Below, one piece after another: positions 16,351 to 26,260 of a DNA stretch of 64,000 nucleotides. The translations under genes were made by a program, and so were the position numbers. Source of the stretch: Halospina sp040196175 (GTDB lineage Bacteria > Pseudomonadota > Gammaproteobacteria > Pseudomonadales > Oleiphilaceae); NCBI RefSeq assembly GCF_040196175.1, contig NZ_JBEFNF010000003.1:124001-188000 (forward strand), written 5' to 3'. The notes under the pieces were generated by a model. It did no database searches, was not told the origin of the DNA, and saw nothing but the letters and a program-made list of their open reading frames with translations. The stretch's first letter is position 1; every line of letters begins with the position of its first letter.

Positions 16351-17313
16351 TCATGCCTCCTTCTGAGTGTCGTCGGCGAGCAGTTCGCGCCGTATGGCTT
16401 CGTCCGCCATGGGGAAGCCGAGATCTCGGCGCCGGTCGTAGTAGGCCCGCGCCACGGCCCGGGCAAGAGTGCGTACCCTCAGGATGTAGCGTTGGCGCTC
16501 CGTGACGGAGATCGCATGCCGGGCGTCCAGCATATTGAACGTATGGGAGGCCTTAAGCACCTGCTCGTAGGCCGGTAGGGGCAGGCCAGCGTCCACCAGG
16601 CGCTGCGCCTCACGCTCATGCACGCTAAAGGCATGGAACATGAACTCGACGTCCGCCTGCTCGAAGTTGTAGGTCGACTGTTCCACCTCGTTCTGGTGGT
16701 AAACATCGCCATAGGTAACCTCGCCGGCCGGCGTTCGTGTCCAGACCAGGTCATAGACGCTGTCCACTTCCTGCAGGTACATGGCGATGCGTTCCAGGCC
16801 ATAGGTGATCTCGCCGGTTACCGGGTAGCATTCGATGCCGCCCACCTGTTGGAAATAGGTGAACTGGGAAATCTCCATGCCGTTGAGCCAGACTTCCCAG
16901 CCCAAGCCCCAGGCGCCGAGAGTTGGCGACTCCCAGTTATCCTCCACGAATCGGATGTCGTGAACCAGCGGGTCCAGCCCGAGCACCCGCAACGAGTCCA
17001 GGTACTGCTCCTGAATGTCGTCCGGGGAGGGTTTGAGAACCACCTGGAACTGATAGTAATGCTGCAGCCGGTTGGGGTTCTCCCCGTAGCGCCCGTCCGT
17101 GGGTCGGCGACTGGGCTGGACATAGGCGGCATGCCAGTTTTCCGGCCCGATACTGCGCAAAAAGGTGGCGGGATGGAAGGTCCCCGCGCCCACTTCCATA
17201 TCGAGCGGTTGCTGGATAATGCAGCCGCGTTCGGCCCAGAATTGCTGAAAGGCCAGGATCAGCCCCTGGAAGGTTGTTACATCGGGTTGTGCCTGTTCGC
17301 TCACGGCGTCCAC
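16351..17313 (-). CDS. glyQ: Glycyl-tRNA synthetase alpha subunit
   Basis: GlyQ is the catalytic class II chain that activates glycine. The 320-residue protein matches the family throughout: FQGLILAFQQFWAERGC, QPLDMEVGAGTFHPATFLR, YVQPSRRPTDGRYGENPNR, and FVEDNWESPTLGAWGLGWEV. It is first in the glyQ-glyS unit and diverges from the acyltransferase gene at 17421 across about 107 bp. Confidence 0.98.
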   Translation of the reverse strand: MDAVSEQAQPDVTTFQGLILAFQQFWAERGCIIQQPLDMEVGAGTFHPATFLRSIGPENWHAAYVQPSRRPTDGRYGENPNRLQHYYQFQVVLKPSPDDIQEQYLDSLRVLGLDPLVHDIRFVEDNWESPTLGAWGLGWEVWLNGMEISQFTYFQQVGGIECYPVTGEITYGLERIAMYLQEVDSVYDLVWTRTPAGEVTYGDVYHQNEVEQSTYNFEQADVEFMFHAFSVHEREAQRLVDAGLPLPAYEQVLKASHTFNMLDARHAISVTERQRYILRVRTLARAVARAYYDRRRDLGFPMADEAIRRELLADDTQKEA

Positions 17314-17355
17314 CTGCTGGGATTGAGGTGATAGGTTTCTCGTTGTACCAAAGGC

Positions 17356-17368
17356 GCGTATTATACGC
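17356..17368. promoter_or_regulatory. Palindrome in the glyQ / acyltransferase divergent promoter region
   Basis: GCGTA-TTA-TACGC is a perfect 13-bp palindrome with a TATTAT/-10-like core. It is placed between the divergent glyQ and acyltransferase starts. It could be a promoter core or an operator; not assigned further. Confidence 0.35.
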
Positions 17369-17420
17369 TGCGCCTCCGGTGCTTAGGAAAGCCCCCGGCC
17401 TGGGAGTCGTTCAAATTTCC

Positions 17421-18317
17421 ATGACAAGTCTGCGTATCAGAAGCCTGCGCGTCCTGCTCTGGCTCATTGGCCATCTGCCGCTGGCGCTCGCCCAACGGCT
17501 GGGTTGTATTATCGGCTTTTGCCTATGGGCTGCGCGCGATCGTACCCGCAAAGTAACCGAACGCAGCCTCGCCCTGGCCTATCCACAGATGTCACATGCC
17601 GATCGCCGCACACTGGTCCGCGATAGTCTGCGCGAGACCGGCAAACTCATCGCCGAGATCCCCATTATGTGGGAAAGCCCAGTCCCGCGCTGTCTCGACC
17701 TGATCCGTGAATTCCAGGGTCAGCATCTTCTAAATGAAGCACGTACAGAGGGGCGGGGTGTCGTGCTGATCGTGCCACACCTGGGGAACTGGGAGTTGCT
17801 GGGCCTGTATTACTCCACACAGTTTTCCATGGCTGCGCTCTATAGCCCCCCCAAGCTGGCAGAAATGGAAAGCTACATGTCGCAGGTCCGCGGTCGCGGA
17901 GGCTCTGAGCTGGTCCGCGCGGATCGCAAAGGCGTATTACGGTTGGTGAGCATTCTTCGTGAGGGCGGCGTGGTGGGGATTCTGCCCGATCAGGTGCCGG
18001 ATGCCAGCGGCGGTACCTATGCGCCTTTTTTCGGGATCGATGTGTTGAGCATGAAGCTGGTTTCGCGCCTTGTGCACAAGACGGGCGCCCGTGCTGTGGT
18101 CACCTACTGTGAGCGCTTGCCGGACGCCCGGGGCTTCCGTCTAGTGGCGGACCAAGTGGATCAGGCGCTCTACGAGCCCGATACGGATACCTCGGTGGCG
18201 GCCCTTAACGCAACAGTGGAATCTGTCGTTCGCCGTGTTCCGGCGCAGTATCAGTGGGAGTACAAGCGGTTCCGCAAGCGTCCCCCGGGTGAACCCAATC
18301 CCTACAGAGATCTATAA
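17421..18317 (+). CDS. LpxL/HtrB-family lysophospholipid (lipid A) acyltransferase
   Basis: The 298-residue protein belongs to the LpxL/LpxM family, inner-membrane enzymes that add a secondary acyl chain to lipid A. It has an N-terminal membrane segment (about 10-45), the HX4E active-site motif as HLGNWE, followed by substrate-binding elements (GILPDQVPD in place of the usual DQ.. box) and QYQWEYKRFRKRP near the C-terminus (typical YxWxxKRFK). The start is ATG at 17421; an in-frame start at 17274 lies inside glyQ and is rejected. A paralogue stands beside glyQ in Pseudomonas (PA0011), so the position is conserved. Acyl chain and acceptor cannot be told. Confidence 0.88.
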   Translation: MTSLRIRSLRVLLWLIGHLPLALAQRLGCIIGFCLWAARDRTRKVTERSLALAYPQMSHADRRTLVRDSLRETGKLIAEIPIMWESPVPRCLDLIREFQGQHLLNEARTEGRGVVLIVPHLGNWELLGLYYSTQFSMAALYSPPKLAEMESYMSQVRGRGGSELVRADRKGVLRLVSILREGGVVGILPDQVPDASGGTYAPFFGIDVLSMKLVSRLVHKTGARAVVTYCERLPDARGFRLVADQVDQALYEPDTDTSVAALNATVESVVRRVPAQYQWEYKRFRKRPPGEPNPYRDL

Positions 18318-18329
18318 CGGAGTGTTTGA

Positions 18330-20129
18330 TTGCGATCCTACGCGGATAATGACTACCCGGCTGACTATCGACCCGACTGGCGGGTGATCGCTAGCCTCTG
18401 GCCCTACCTGAAGGAATTCCGTGGCCGGGTGGCCATTGCCGCCGCGTGCCTGATCGTCGCCAAACTGGCAACGGTGGCAACACCCGTGGCTCTCAAATAC
18501 ATTGTCGATTATCTGGATACTGAGGGGAGTGGCGGCATTGCCCTTTGGATCCCGGTTCTGCTGGTGGTTGCATACGGACTCCTGCGGTTCAGTGGCACTC
18601 TGTTCAACGAGATCCGGGATGCGGTCTTTGCCCGGGTCGCGGAGCGCGCCATGCGCAGGGTATCACTCCAGGTCTTCCGTCATCTGCACCGACTGGAGCT
18701 GGGCTTCCACCTTGATCGGCGTACTGGTGGCTTGGCCCGGGATATTGAGCGTGGCACCAACGGCATAAGCTTCCTTCTGCGTTTCACCCTGTTCAACATC
18801 ATCCCTACCATTCTGGAGCTTGTGCTGGTCTGCGGTATCCTGCTGGTCGCCTTTGACCCGGGCTACATGCTGACCGTGCTGGTTGCTGTGGTGATCTACG
18901 TGATGTTTTCCATCCGGGTTACCGAATGGCGAACCCGTTACGTGCGTGAAGCCAATGCCAAGGACAACGAATCCAACAGCCGTGCCGTGGATAGCCTTCT
19001 CAATTACGAGACGGTCAAGTATTTCAGTAACGAGGAATTTGAGGCCGAGCGTTACGACGGCAACCTGGCCGAGTGGGAACAGGCCCGCCTCAATAATCGG
19101 CTGTCCCTGGCGACTCTGAACGCCGGGCAGGCACTGATCATCGGACTCGGGCTGACTGCCATCATGATCATGGCCGTTACTGATGTCGCAGCGGGAGAGA
19201 TCAGCCTGGGTGATTTCACCATGATCAACGCTTACCTGCTTCAGCTTTTCATCCCGCTGAACGCACTCGGTTTTGTCTATCGTGAGATACGGCAGGCGTT
19301 GGTGAATGTGGAACGCCTGTTCGGTCTGCTTGAAACCCCGCCGACGGTGGTGGATGCGCCGGATGCCCAGGCACTGACGGTGACCGGAGGCCGCATTGAT
19401 TTTCGCAACGTGGACTTTGGTTACCGTCCTGACCAGCCTATTCTCAGTGATGTGTCATTTGAAGTTCCGCCCGGTGCCCGGGTAGCCGTGGTTGGTGCCA
19501 GCGGTGCCGGTAAGTCAACGCTGGCACGGTTGCTGTTCCGGTTTTTTGATGTGAATGAGGGCAGTATCAGCATTGATGGCCAGGCGATCCGTGAGATTAC
19601 CCAGCAGAGCCTACGCCAGGCGATTGGTGTGGTGCCTCAGGATACGGTCATGTTCAATGATACTCTGCGGCGCAATATTCTCTATGGCAAGCCGGATGCT
19701 GGCGAGCAGGAGCTGCAGCGCGCGCTTCAAATGGCGCATCTGGCGGACTTTGTAGCGACCTTGCCTGACGGCCTTGAAACCCGTGTTGGAGAGCGGGGCC
19801 TGAAGCTTTCCGGTGGTGAGAAGCAGCGCGTGGCTATCGCCCGGGTCATCCTCAAGGATCCGCCCATAATGGTTCTGGATGAAGCAACATCGTCGCTGGA
19901 TTCCGTGGCGGAACAGCATATTCTGGCCGCATTGAATGAAGTTACAAGTAACCGCACCACGCTTGCCATTGCCCACCGCCTGTCAACGGTGAGTGATGCT
20001 GATGCCATTCTTGTGATGGACGGTGGGCGCATTGTTGAGCGCGGTACCCACGATCAGCTGCTGGCTCGGGAGGGACGTTATGCCAGTCTCTGGCGCCGAC
20101 AGGTGGAGACCAGCAACCTACCCGGCTGA
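18330..20129 (+). CDS. Atm1/HMT1-type ABC exporter (half transporter)
   Basis: The 599 residues hold a six-helix exporter domain (about 25-320) and an ATPase domain: Walker A GASGAGKST, signature LSGGEKQRVAIAR, Walker B IMVLDEATSSLD. The intracellular loops carry the Atm1-specific pattern GGLARDIERGTNGISFLL and YETVKYFSNEEFE. Atm1-like exporters carry glutathione-based sulphur or metal conjugates across the inner membrane. The start is TTG at 18330 with GGAG eight bases upstream, 12 bp after the acyltransferase, so the two are co-transcribed. Confidence 0.9.
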   Translation: MRSYADNDYPADYRPDWRVIASLWPYLKEFRGRVAIAAACLIVAKLATVATPVALKYIVDYLDTEGSGGIALWIPVLLVVAYGLLRFSGTLFNEIRDAVFARVAERAMRRVSLQVFRHLHRLELGFHLDRRTGGLARDIERGTNGISFLLRFTLFNIIPTILELVLVCGILLVAFDPGYMLTVLVAVVIYVMFSIRVTEWRTRYVREANAKDNESNSRAVDSLLNYETVKYFSNEEFEAERYDGNLAEWEQARLNNRLSLATLNAGQALIIGLGLTAIMIMAVTDVAAGEISLGDFTMINAYLLQLFIPLNALGFVYREIRQALVNVERLFGLLETPPTVVDAPDAQALTVTGGRIDFRNVDFGYRPDQPILSDVSFEVPPGARVAVVGASGAGKSTLARLLFRFFDVNEGSISIDGQAIREITQQSLRQAIGVVPQDTVMFNDTLRRNILYGKPDAGEQELQRALQMAHLADFVATLPDGLETRVGERGLKLSGGEKQRVAIARVILKDPPIMVLDEATSSLDSVAEQHILAALNEVTSNRTTLAIAHRLSTVSDADAILVMDGGRIVERGTHDQLLAREGRYASLWRRQVETSNLPG

Positions 20130-20151
20130 TTCTGACGGTGTGACTGGAGGG

Positions 20152-22026
20152 TCAGTTGCGAGTGGCATGGAATGTTGCAAGCGAGATTAGCTCCATGCTG
20201 CCATCATCGGTTTCACGAGCGATGACGGTCTTGTTACGACCACGCGCTTTGGCCCCATAGAGTGCGTCGTCCACGCTGCGGATCAACCACTCGTAGTTTC
20301 GTTGCCGGTCGGGTTTACAGCAGGCCATACCTACTGAAACGGTCAGCGGGATAGCGCGTCCCTCCCATTCAAACTCGAGTGAAGCTACAGCTTTGCGGAT
20401 ACGTTCGCCAATCACTGTGGCGCCTTCTGATTCCGTTATGGGCAGAAGGATCACGAACTCCTCTCCCCCATAGCGTGCGACCGTGTCCGCGACCCGACCG
20501 ACGGTCTGCTGGCAGATCCCTGCAATCCGGCGCAGCGCCTCGTCGCCGCACAGGTGACCGTGCTCGTCGTTTACTGCTTTGAAGTGATCAATATCCAGCA
20601 TCAGTAGGGATAGAGCCTGTTTTTCGCGACAACTGCGTCGCCATTCGCGCTCCAGCGCTTGGTCGAAGTAGGGGCGATTCTTGAGCTGCGTGAGGCCATC
20701 CAGCTCGCTGAGCTGCTTGAGCTGGTCGTAAGCCTGGCGAAGTTCTTCGGTGCGCTCCTCCACCCGTGCTTCCAGCTGGAGATTCGCATCACGCTGGGTC
20801 TCGAGGGCTTGCGCCTGGGCCTGTTGGCGTCGCTCGCGTTCCTGGTTGATCCGCCAGGCTAGAGCAAAGGATAGCAGCAGCGCCTGGATGATCGCCCCGA
20901 TCTGGGTCCCGTGATCCACCAGTATAGTGGTCGGAATTACTCCAGCCTTGCTGACGGTATACGCGATATTGGCGAACAGGAAGATGCCCCACGCAATGAC
21001 GTAAAAGCGGGCCAGCACCTCACCCAGCCACCAAAGGTAGCAGGCCCCGATCAGCGCCAGAAGGGCCCCGCTGCTGACTACCACCAGCAACAGGCCGATA
21101 GCACTGTGATAAGGCACCACAAGACTGATCGCGGCCAGGCCGAATCCGGACCAACCAATGATGCGGAATACGAGCGACCACAGGTAACTGTGACGTGGTG
21201 CGTTGAGGAACTGGTGTGTGAAAAAGCCCACGGCGGCAAGGCTCAGCGAGAGCAGCAGTGTTACGCTGACGGCATTGAACCAGGGGGCGCCGGGCCATAG
21301 ATACTGGAAACCGAACCCCCGCAGTGCCGCCTGCGAGAGCACGAAGGCCAGAAGATAGAGCACATACCAGAGATAGGCGCTATCCCGGACCGCAAAGTAG
21401 AGCAGCAGGTTGTAGATGGCCAGTGCGCCCATGATGCCGAAAAACATCATGTGCAGTGCGGAGGATGCCTGGGCATTCTGCAGGAAGGCATCCGGCTGCC
21501 ACAGGCGGACCGGTGCCTGCAGGGCACCTTCGGTCTGCAATCGGACAAGCAACAGATAGCGCGAGTCCGCCTCCATGCTCAAGCGGGCAACGAAGTCGTG
21601 GTGAGATACGGGGCGGGTGTCGAACGCAACCGTATCACCGGTACGGACATGCGTGACCCTCTCGCCTGTACTGGCACGGATCAGGTGAATCTGGACATCG
21701 TCCAGCGGTGGATAGGCAATCTGCAGGTAACGATCTGCTTCGGCGGGCGTTTCGAGCCATACCCCCATCCAGACCGGCGCACTTTCCAGTCCCAGATTGA
21801 GTATTTTTTCTTCCGTGTTCTGCCAGTCCGGAGCAGCGGGCTCGATGAACAACGATTGCGCGCTCAGTTTGCTGTCTGGATCCATTACCCACCGCATATG
21901 GCGGTTGAGATCCCGTTCCGGCTTTTCGCTGACTTTAACGACCTCCAGGGCACTGGCGTGGCTGGTGACCCCCGCCAGGAGCACGAAGACGACCAGCATT
22001 AGGCGGGCACCGGAAAATCGTTTCAT
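20152..22026 (-). CDS. 7TMR-DISM receptor diguanylate cyclase
   Basis: The 624-residue protein has a signal peptide (MKRFSGARLMLVVFVLLAG...), a periplasmic DISMED2 ligand-binding domain (about 35-180), seven membrane helices (about 190-400), a coiled-coil linker rich in Gln/Glu/Arg (about 405-455) and a C-terminal GGDEF domain. The active site reads YGGEEF, so it should make c-di-GMP, and NDEHGHLCGDEALRR is also intact. No RxxD inhibitory site is obvious just before it. It starts at ATG 22026; upstream in-frame codons lack a signal peptide. It converges with the ABC exporter and follows trkH after 44 bp. Confidence 0.92.
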   Translation of the reverse strand: MKRFSGARLMLVVFVLLAGVTSHASALEVVKVSEKPERDLNRHMRWVMDPDSKLSAQSLFIEPAAPDWQNTEEKILNLGLESAPVWMGVWLETPAEADRYLQIAYPPLDDVQIHLIRASTGERVTHVRTGDTVAFDTRPVSHHDFVARLSMEADSRYLLLVRLQTEGALQAPVRLWQPDAFLQNAQASSALHMMFFGIMGALAIYNLLLYFAVRDSAYLWYVLYLLAFVLSQAALRGFGFQYLWPGAPWFNAVSVTLLLSLSLAAVGFFTHQFLNAPRHSYLWSLVFRIIGWSGFGLAAISLVVPYHSAIGLLLVVVSSGALLALIGACYLWWLGEVLARFYVIAWGIFLFANIAYTVSKAGVIPTTILVDHGTQIGAIIQALLLSFALAWRINQERERRQQAQAQALETQRDANLQLEARVEERTEELRQAYDQLKQLSELDGLTQLKNRPYFDQALEREWRRSCREKQALSLLMLDIDHFKAVNDEHGHLCGDEALRRIAGICQQTVGRVADTVARYGGEEFVILLPITESEGATVIGERIRKAVASLEFEWEGRAIPLTVSVGMACCKPDRQRNYEWLIRSVDDALYGAKARGRNKTVIARETDDGSMELISLATFHATRN

Positions 22027-22070
22027 GTTTCGCAGTCTAGTCGAACCTTGCCGGTTGTCATACCGGCGGG

Positions 22071-23519
22071 TTAGCGTCGCCAGAATTCGGGCGTGAACAG
22101 CACCAGCAGCGTGAAAATTTCCAGGCGTCCCAGGATCATCGCTGCCATGCCGCTCCACTTAGTGAGATCCGGCATGGTCTGGAAGGTGCTCGAGACCTCG
22201 CCGAGCCCCGGACCCAGGTTGGTCAGGGTGGCTACAACGGCGGTCCACGCGGTTACCTGATCCAGGCCCACCGCGAGGTTGATCATCAGTAGTACAACGA
22301 ACACCACCATATACATGGAGAAGAAGCCCCAGACTGCCTGGAGGATGCGGTCGGAAACCGGGCGGTTACCAAGTTTGATGGGAATAACCGCATTGGGGTG
22401 AAGGATCCGGCGGATTTCCCGTGCACCCTGACGATAGATCAACAGGATCCGCATGGCTTTCATTCCGCCGGTCGTTGAGCTTCCGGAGCCCCCCATGAAG
22501 GCCATGAGAATCAGCATGACCGGAAGGATTCCGGGCCAGGATGCGAAATCCCCCGTTCCAAACCCGGCCGTTGTCGCAACGGAGAGTACCTGGAAAAGAC
22601 CTTTGGAAATGCTGCTGAGGGGGACATAGACGTCATTGATCAAAAGCAGAACGATCGTAATGACGCAGCCCCCGGCCATTACGCCTGCATAGAAGCGGAA
22701 TTCAGGGTCTCTGATGTACTGACCGGGCCCCTTTTGATTCCACGCCATGAAATGCAGAGCGAAATTGATGCCACTCAGGAACAGGAAAAGAGAGCCGATC
22801 AGTTCAATGGTTGAGCTGTCGAAATAGGCGAAACTGGCATCATGGGTGGAGAAACCACCTGTGGCGATGGTCGCAAAGCTGTGACCGATCGCATCAAAAA
22901 GCGTCATTCCAGCCGCCCAGTAGGACAGGGCGCAGGCAATAGTCAGTATCACGTAGATATAGGAAAGCGCTTTTGCGGTTTCCGCAATGCGTGGTGTGAG
23001 CTTACTGTCCTTGACTGGTCCGGGGACCTCAGCTCGATACAGCTGCATGCCCCCGATACCGAGCATGGGCAGCATGGCAACTGCCAGAACGATGATGCCG
23101 ATGCCGCCCAGCCATTGAAGCTGTTGCCGATACCAGAGAATGGACTTGGGAAGGTCATCGAGACCGGTCAACACAGTGGCACCAGTCGTTGTCAGCCCGG
23201 AAACCGACTCAAACAGGGCATCCACGAAAACCATGCTGGGTTCGGAGCTGAAGAAAAACGGAACGGCGCCTGACAGGCTGAGAACAATCCAGAATAGCGA
23301 TGTGATCAGAAAGCCATCACGCACCCTCAGTTCCATATTGTTCCGACGATTAGGCCACCAGATCAGGGCTCCGGAGAAAAGCACAACCGCAAACCCTTCC
23401 AGAAATGCGAGAGACTGCCCGTCCTGATAGATCAGCGATACCAGAATCGGTGGCAGCAGCGTCAGGCTGAAGAGCATCATCAGCAGGCCGAGGATTCTGG
23501 CAATGACTCCGTAACGCAT
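22071..23519 (-). CDS. trkH: Trk potassium uptake protein TrkH
   Basis: TrkH is the membrane channel subunit of the Trk potassium uptake system. The 482 residues contain four pore repeats with filter segments TTTGATVL, ATIATGGFSTHD, TTAGFGTGDF and NLGPGLGEV, plus the intramembrane loop GGSGSSTTGGMK, which gates the channel. It lies 11 bp after trkA. Potassium uptake supports osmotic balance in salty habitats. Confidence 0.95.
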   Translation of the reverse strand: MRYGVIARILGLLMMLFSLTLLPPILVSLIYQDGQSLAFLEGFAVVLFSGALIWWPNRRNNMELRVRDGFLITSLFWIVLSLSGAVPFFFSSEPSMVFVDALFESVSGLTTTGATVLTGLDDLPKSILWYRQQLQWLGGIGIIVLAVAMLPMLGIGGMQLYRAEVPGPVKDSKLTPRIAETAKALSYIYVILTIACALSYWAAGMTLFDAIGHSFATIATGGFSTHDASFAYFDSSTIELIGSLFLFLSGINFALHFMAWNQKGPGQYIRDPEFRFYAGVMAGGCVITIVLLLINDVYVPLSSISKGLFQVLSVATTAGFGTGDFASWPGILPVMLILMAFMGGSGSSTTGGMKAMRILLIYRQGAREIRRILHPNAVIPIKLGNRPVSDRILQAVWGFFSMYMVVFVVLLMINLAVGLDQVTAWTAVVATLTNLGPGLGEVSSTFQTMPDLTKWSGMAAMILGRLEIFTLLVLFTPEFWRR

Positions 23520-23530
23520 GGCGTGCCCTT

Positions 23531-24913
23531 CTAGAAGAACGTGAGTCCGACCTGGAAGAGCTTCTCCACTTCCCGGATCCGTGTCTTGTCCACCAAGAAG
23601 AGGATGACGTGATCGTCCGGCTGGACCCGGACGTGATCATGGGCGATCAGCACCTCGTTGTTGCGCACGATGGCGCCGATGGTGGTTCCTTCCGGCAGCG
23701 GGATTTCGTCCAGCCTCTGACCCACGACCTTGGAGGAGCGCTGGTCGCCGTGGGCGATGGCTTCAATGGCCTCGGCCGCGCCCCGGCGTAGTGAATGCAC
23801 ATTGACCACATCGCCCTTGCGCACGTGCGTGAGCAGGCTGCCAATGGTGGTCTGCTGAGGTGAAATGGCCACATCAATTTCGCCGCCCTGGATCAGATCC
23901 ACGTAGTCCGGGTTGTTGATCAGCGTCATGACCTTGCGCACGCCCAGGCGTTTGGCCAGCATCGAGGCCATGATGTTGGCTTCGTCGTCGTCGGTGACGG
24001 CGCAGAACACGTCCGTGTCCTCGATGTTTTCCTGCAGCAGCAGATCCTTGTTGGCGGCATCCCCCTGCAGGACGATGGTGTTGTCCAGGTTCTCGGAAAG
24101 CTCGATGCAGCGGTCCTGGCTGCGCTCGATGATCCGCACGCGGAAACGGTCTTCAAGCGTGCGCGCCAGGCGGTGGCCGATGTTGCCACCGCCGGTGATC
24201 ATGATGCGTTTATAGGGTTTCTCCAAGGGCTGGAGTTCGCTCATTACCGAACGGATATGGTCGCTGGCGGCGATGAAGAAGACTTCATCGCCCTCCTCGA
24301 TCACGGTGTCACCCTGGGGGATGATGGGGCGATCGTGTCGGAATATGGCCGCCACTCGGGTATCGATGCGGGGCATGTGCGCGCGCAGATAGGACAGCTC
24401 ATGCCCCACCAGCGGTCCACCCTCGGTGGCGCGGATCGCGACCAGCCGAGCCAGCCCTCGTGAGAAGTCCAGTACCTGAAGGGTACCGGGGTATTCGATC
24501 AGGCGCGTGATGTGCTCAGTGACCACCTGCTCCGGGCTGATCAACACATCAATGGGGAAGCCTTCCTTTTTATTGCGGTCGAACAGCTCTGGACGTGCCA
24601 GGTAGGCACCAGTGCGAACCCGGCTGATCTTGGTTGGCGTGCGGAAGCAGGTCCAGGCCACCTGACAGGCGACCATATTGACCTCGTCGCTGTTGGTGGT
24701 TGCGATCAGCATGTCCGCATCCGGGGCGCCGGCCTGCTCCAACACCCGGGGGTAAGAGCCGCGCCCCAGAACGGACTGGATGTCGAGCCGGTCCTGGAGT
24801 TCACGCAGCCGACCCGGGTTGTTGTCCACCACGGTGATGTCGTTGGCTTCGCTGGCCAGGTTGTCGGCAAGGGTTCCCCCCACCTGCCCGGCTCCAAGGA
24901 TGATGATCTTCAT
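23531..24913 (-). CDS. trkA: Trk system potassium uptake protein TrkA
   Basis: TrkA is the cytoplasmic regulatory subunit that binds NAD(H)/ATP and opens TrkH. The 460 residues comprise two tandem RCK units, each a Rossmann domain (ILGAGQVGGTLADNL at the start; ITGGGNIGHRLARTL about residue 235) followed by a TrkA-C domain. Normal length. It lies between rsmB and trkH on one strand, the order known from Pseudomonas for rsmB-trkA. Confidence 0.96.
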   Translation of the reverse strand: MKIIILGAGQVGGTLADNLASEANDITVVDNNPGRLRELQDRLDIQSVLGRGSYPRVLEQAGAPDADMLIATTNSDEVNMVACQVAWTCFRTPTKISRVRTGAYLARPELFDRNKKEGFPIDVLISPEQVVTEHITRLIEYPGTLQVLDFSRGLARLVAIRATEGGPLVGHELSYLRAHMPRIDTRVAAIFRHDRPIIPQGDTVIEEGDEVFFIAASDHIRSVMSELQPLEKPYKRIMITGGGNIGHRLARTLEDRFRVRIIERSQDRCIELSENLDNTIVLQGDAANKDLLLQENIEDTDVFCAVTDDDEANIMASMLAKRLGVRKVMTLINNPDYVDLIQGGEIDVAISPQQTTIGSLLTHVRKGDVVNVHSLRRGAAEAIEAIAHGDQRSSKVVGQRLDEIPLPEGTTIGAIVRNNEVLIAHDHVRVQPDDHVILFLVDKTRIREVEKLFQVGLTFF

Positions 24914-24943
24914 GGGTGACTACTGACTCCCTCGCCGGATCCG

Positions 24944-26260
24944 TCAGGCCCAGTGGGCCGGGTTCTTCTCCAGGCAGGCATAGAAAAAGCCATCCTGATC
25001 CCGCTCCCCCGTGATTAACTGGCGACCGTAACCGGTCTCGATGCCCCAGTCCAGCGTTATGGGGACCAGCTGGGCATCCATGTGGCCATTGATAAAGCGC
25101 TGTATGATACGCGTATTTTCCTGCTGAAGCACAGAGCATGTGGCGTAGACCAACCGCCCGCCGGTGGCGAGAGTATGCCAGCAGGCCTCGAGCAGGCGCA
25201 GCTGGGTATCCGCCAGATCGCGGATGTCCGTCTCGCGGCGCAGGAGCTTGATGTCAGGATGGCGGCGGATGACGCCGGTGCCGCTGCAGGGGGCATCGAG
25301 CAGTATCCGGTCGAAGGCGGCGCCGTCCCACCATGCGCCCGGGTCGCCTGCATCCGCTGCCACCAGCCGGGCGTTGGCGTCGATGCGCTCAAGGTTCTCC
25401 GTGATCCTGCCCAGCCGTTCACGGTCCGAATCCAGTGCTACAACTTCCGCCAGGGCGGGCTGGTTTTCCAGAATGGCGCCGGTCTTGCCACCCGGCGCGG
25501 CGCAGGCATCCAGAACCCGTTGGCCCGGTGCCAGTTCAAGCAATTCCGTGCACAGCTGGGCGGCCTCGTCCTGAACGCTGAAGTGACCCTGGTTGAAACC
25601 GGGAATGCGATCCACGGGGCAGGCCTCATCCAGCTGAATGGCATGCGCCGCAAGCTGGCCCGGATGAGCGGTCAGGCCCGCGTCGGCAAGTGCTGCGAGC
25701 GCTGAGGTTTGATCATGATGGCCGGGATTAAAGCGCAGGCTCATGGGCGGTTTGCGGTTGTTGGCTTCCAGTATCGTCTGCCACTGCTCCGGCCAGTTGG
25801 CGCTGAGCTTGGCCATCAGCCATTGCGGGTGACTGTGGCGCATGGCCTCGGAGCCGGGTTCTGGTTCGCCGTCACGCAGGCTTTTGCGCAGTATGCCATT
25901 GATCAGCCCGGTGAGTTGATGTGACCCCAGCTCCCTGGCGGTTTCGACGCTCTGGTGGATGGCCGCGTGAGGAGCGATACGAGTGTGGCGCAGCTGATAA
26001 AGACCGAGGATGAGCAGGGATTCGAGCAACCCCTGACGTTTGGGCAAAGGCTTGTGCAGCCGCTGCTGCAGCTCCGCATTGAGCCGATGCCACCAGCGGC
26101 AGCTGCCGAAGCACCAGTCCTGGAGCCGCCCGCGTTCTTCCGCCGGGAGGCCCTCAAGCGCGGGCGGCAGAAGCTGGCCGAGCGACTGCCCTTGGTGTAC
26201 TACTTGATGGATAATGCGGGTAGCGGTGGCACGCAGCGATCCCCCTGTAACGCCGCTCAT
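24944..26260 (-). CDS. rsmB: 16S rRNA (cytosine-967-C5)-methyltransferase RsmB
   Basis: RsmB (Sun/Fmu) methylates C967 of 16S rRNA. The 438-residue protein has a NusB-like RNA-binding domain (about 5-145) and a Rossmann methyltransferase domain with the SAM motif DACAAPGGKTGA, motif IV DAPCSGTGVIRRHPDIK with one catalytic cysteine, and motif VI YATCSV with the other. Its ATG overlaps the fmt stop by four bases, indicating translational coupling. Confidence 0.96.
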   Translation of the reverse strand: MSGVTGGSLRATATRIIHQVVHQGQSLGQLLPPALEGLPAEERGRLQDWCFGSCRWWHRLNAELQQRLHKPLPKRQGLLESLLILGLYQLRHTRIAPHAAIHQSVETARELGSHQLTGLINGILRKSLRDGEPEPGSEAMRHSHPQWLMAKLSANWPEQWQTILEANNRKPPMSLRFNPGHHDQTSALAALADAGLTAHPGQLAAHAIQLDEACPVDRIPGFNQGHFSVQDEAAQLCTELLELAPGQRVLDACAAPGGKTGAILENQPALAEVVALDSDRERLGRITENLERIDANARLVAADAGDPGAWWDGAAFDRILLDAPCSGTGVIRRHPDIKLLRRETDIRDLADTQLRLLEACWHTLATGGRLVYATCSVLQQENTRIIQRFINGHMDAQLVPITLDWGIETGYGRQLITGERDQDGFFYACLEKNPAHWA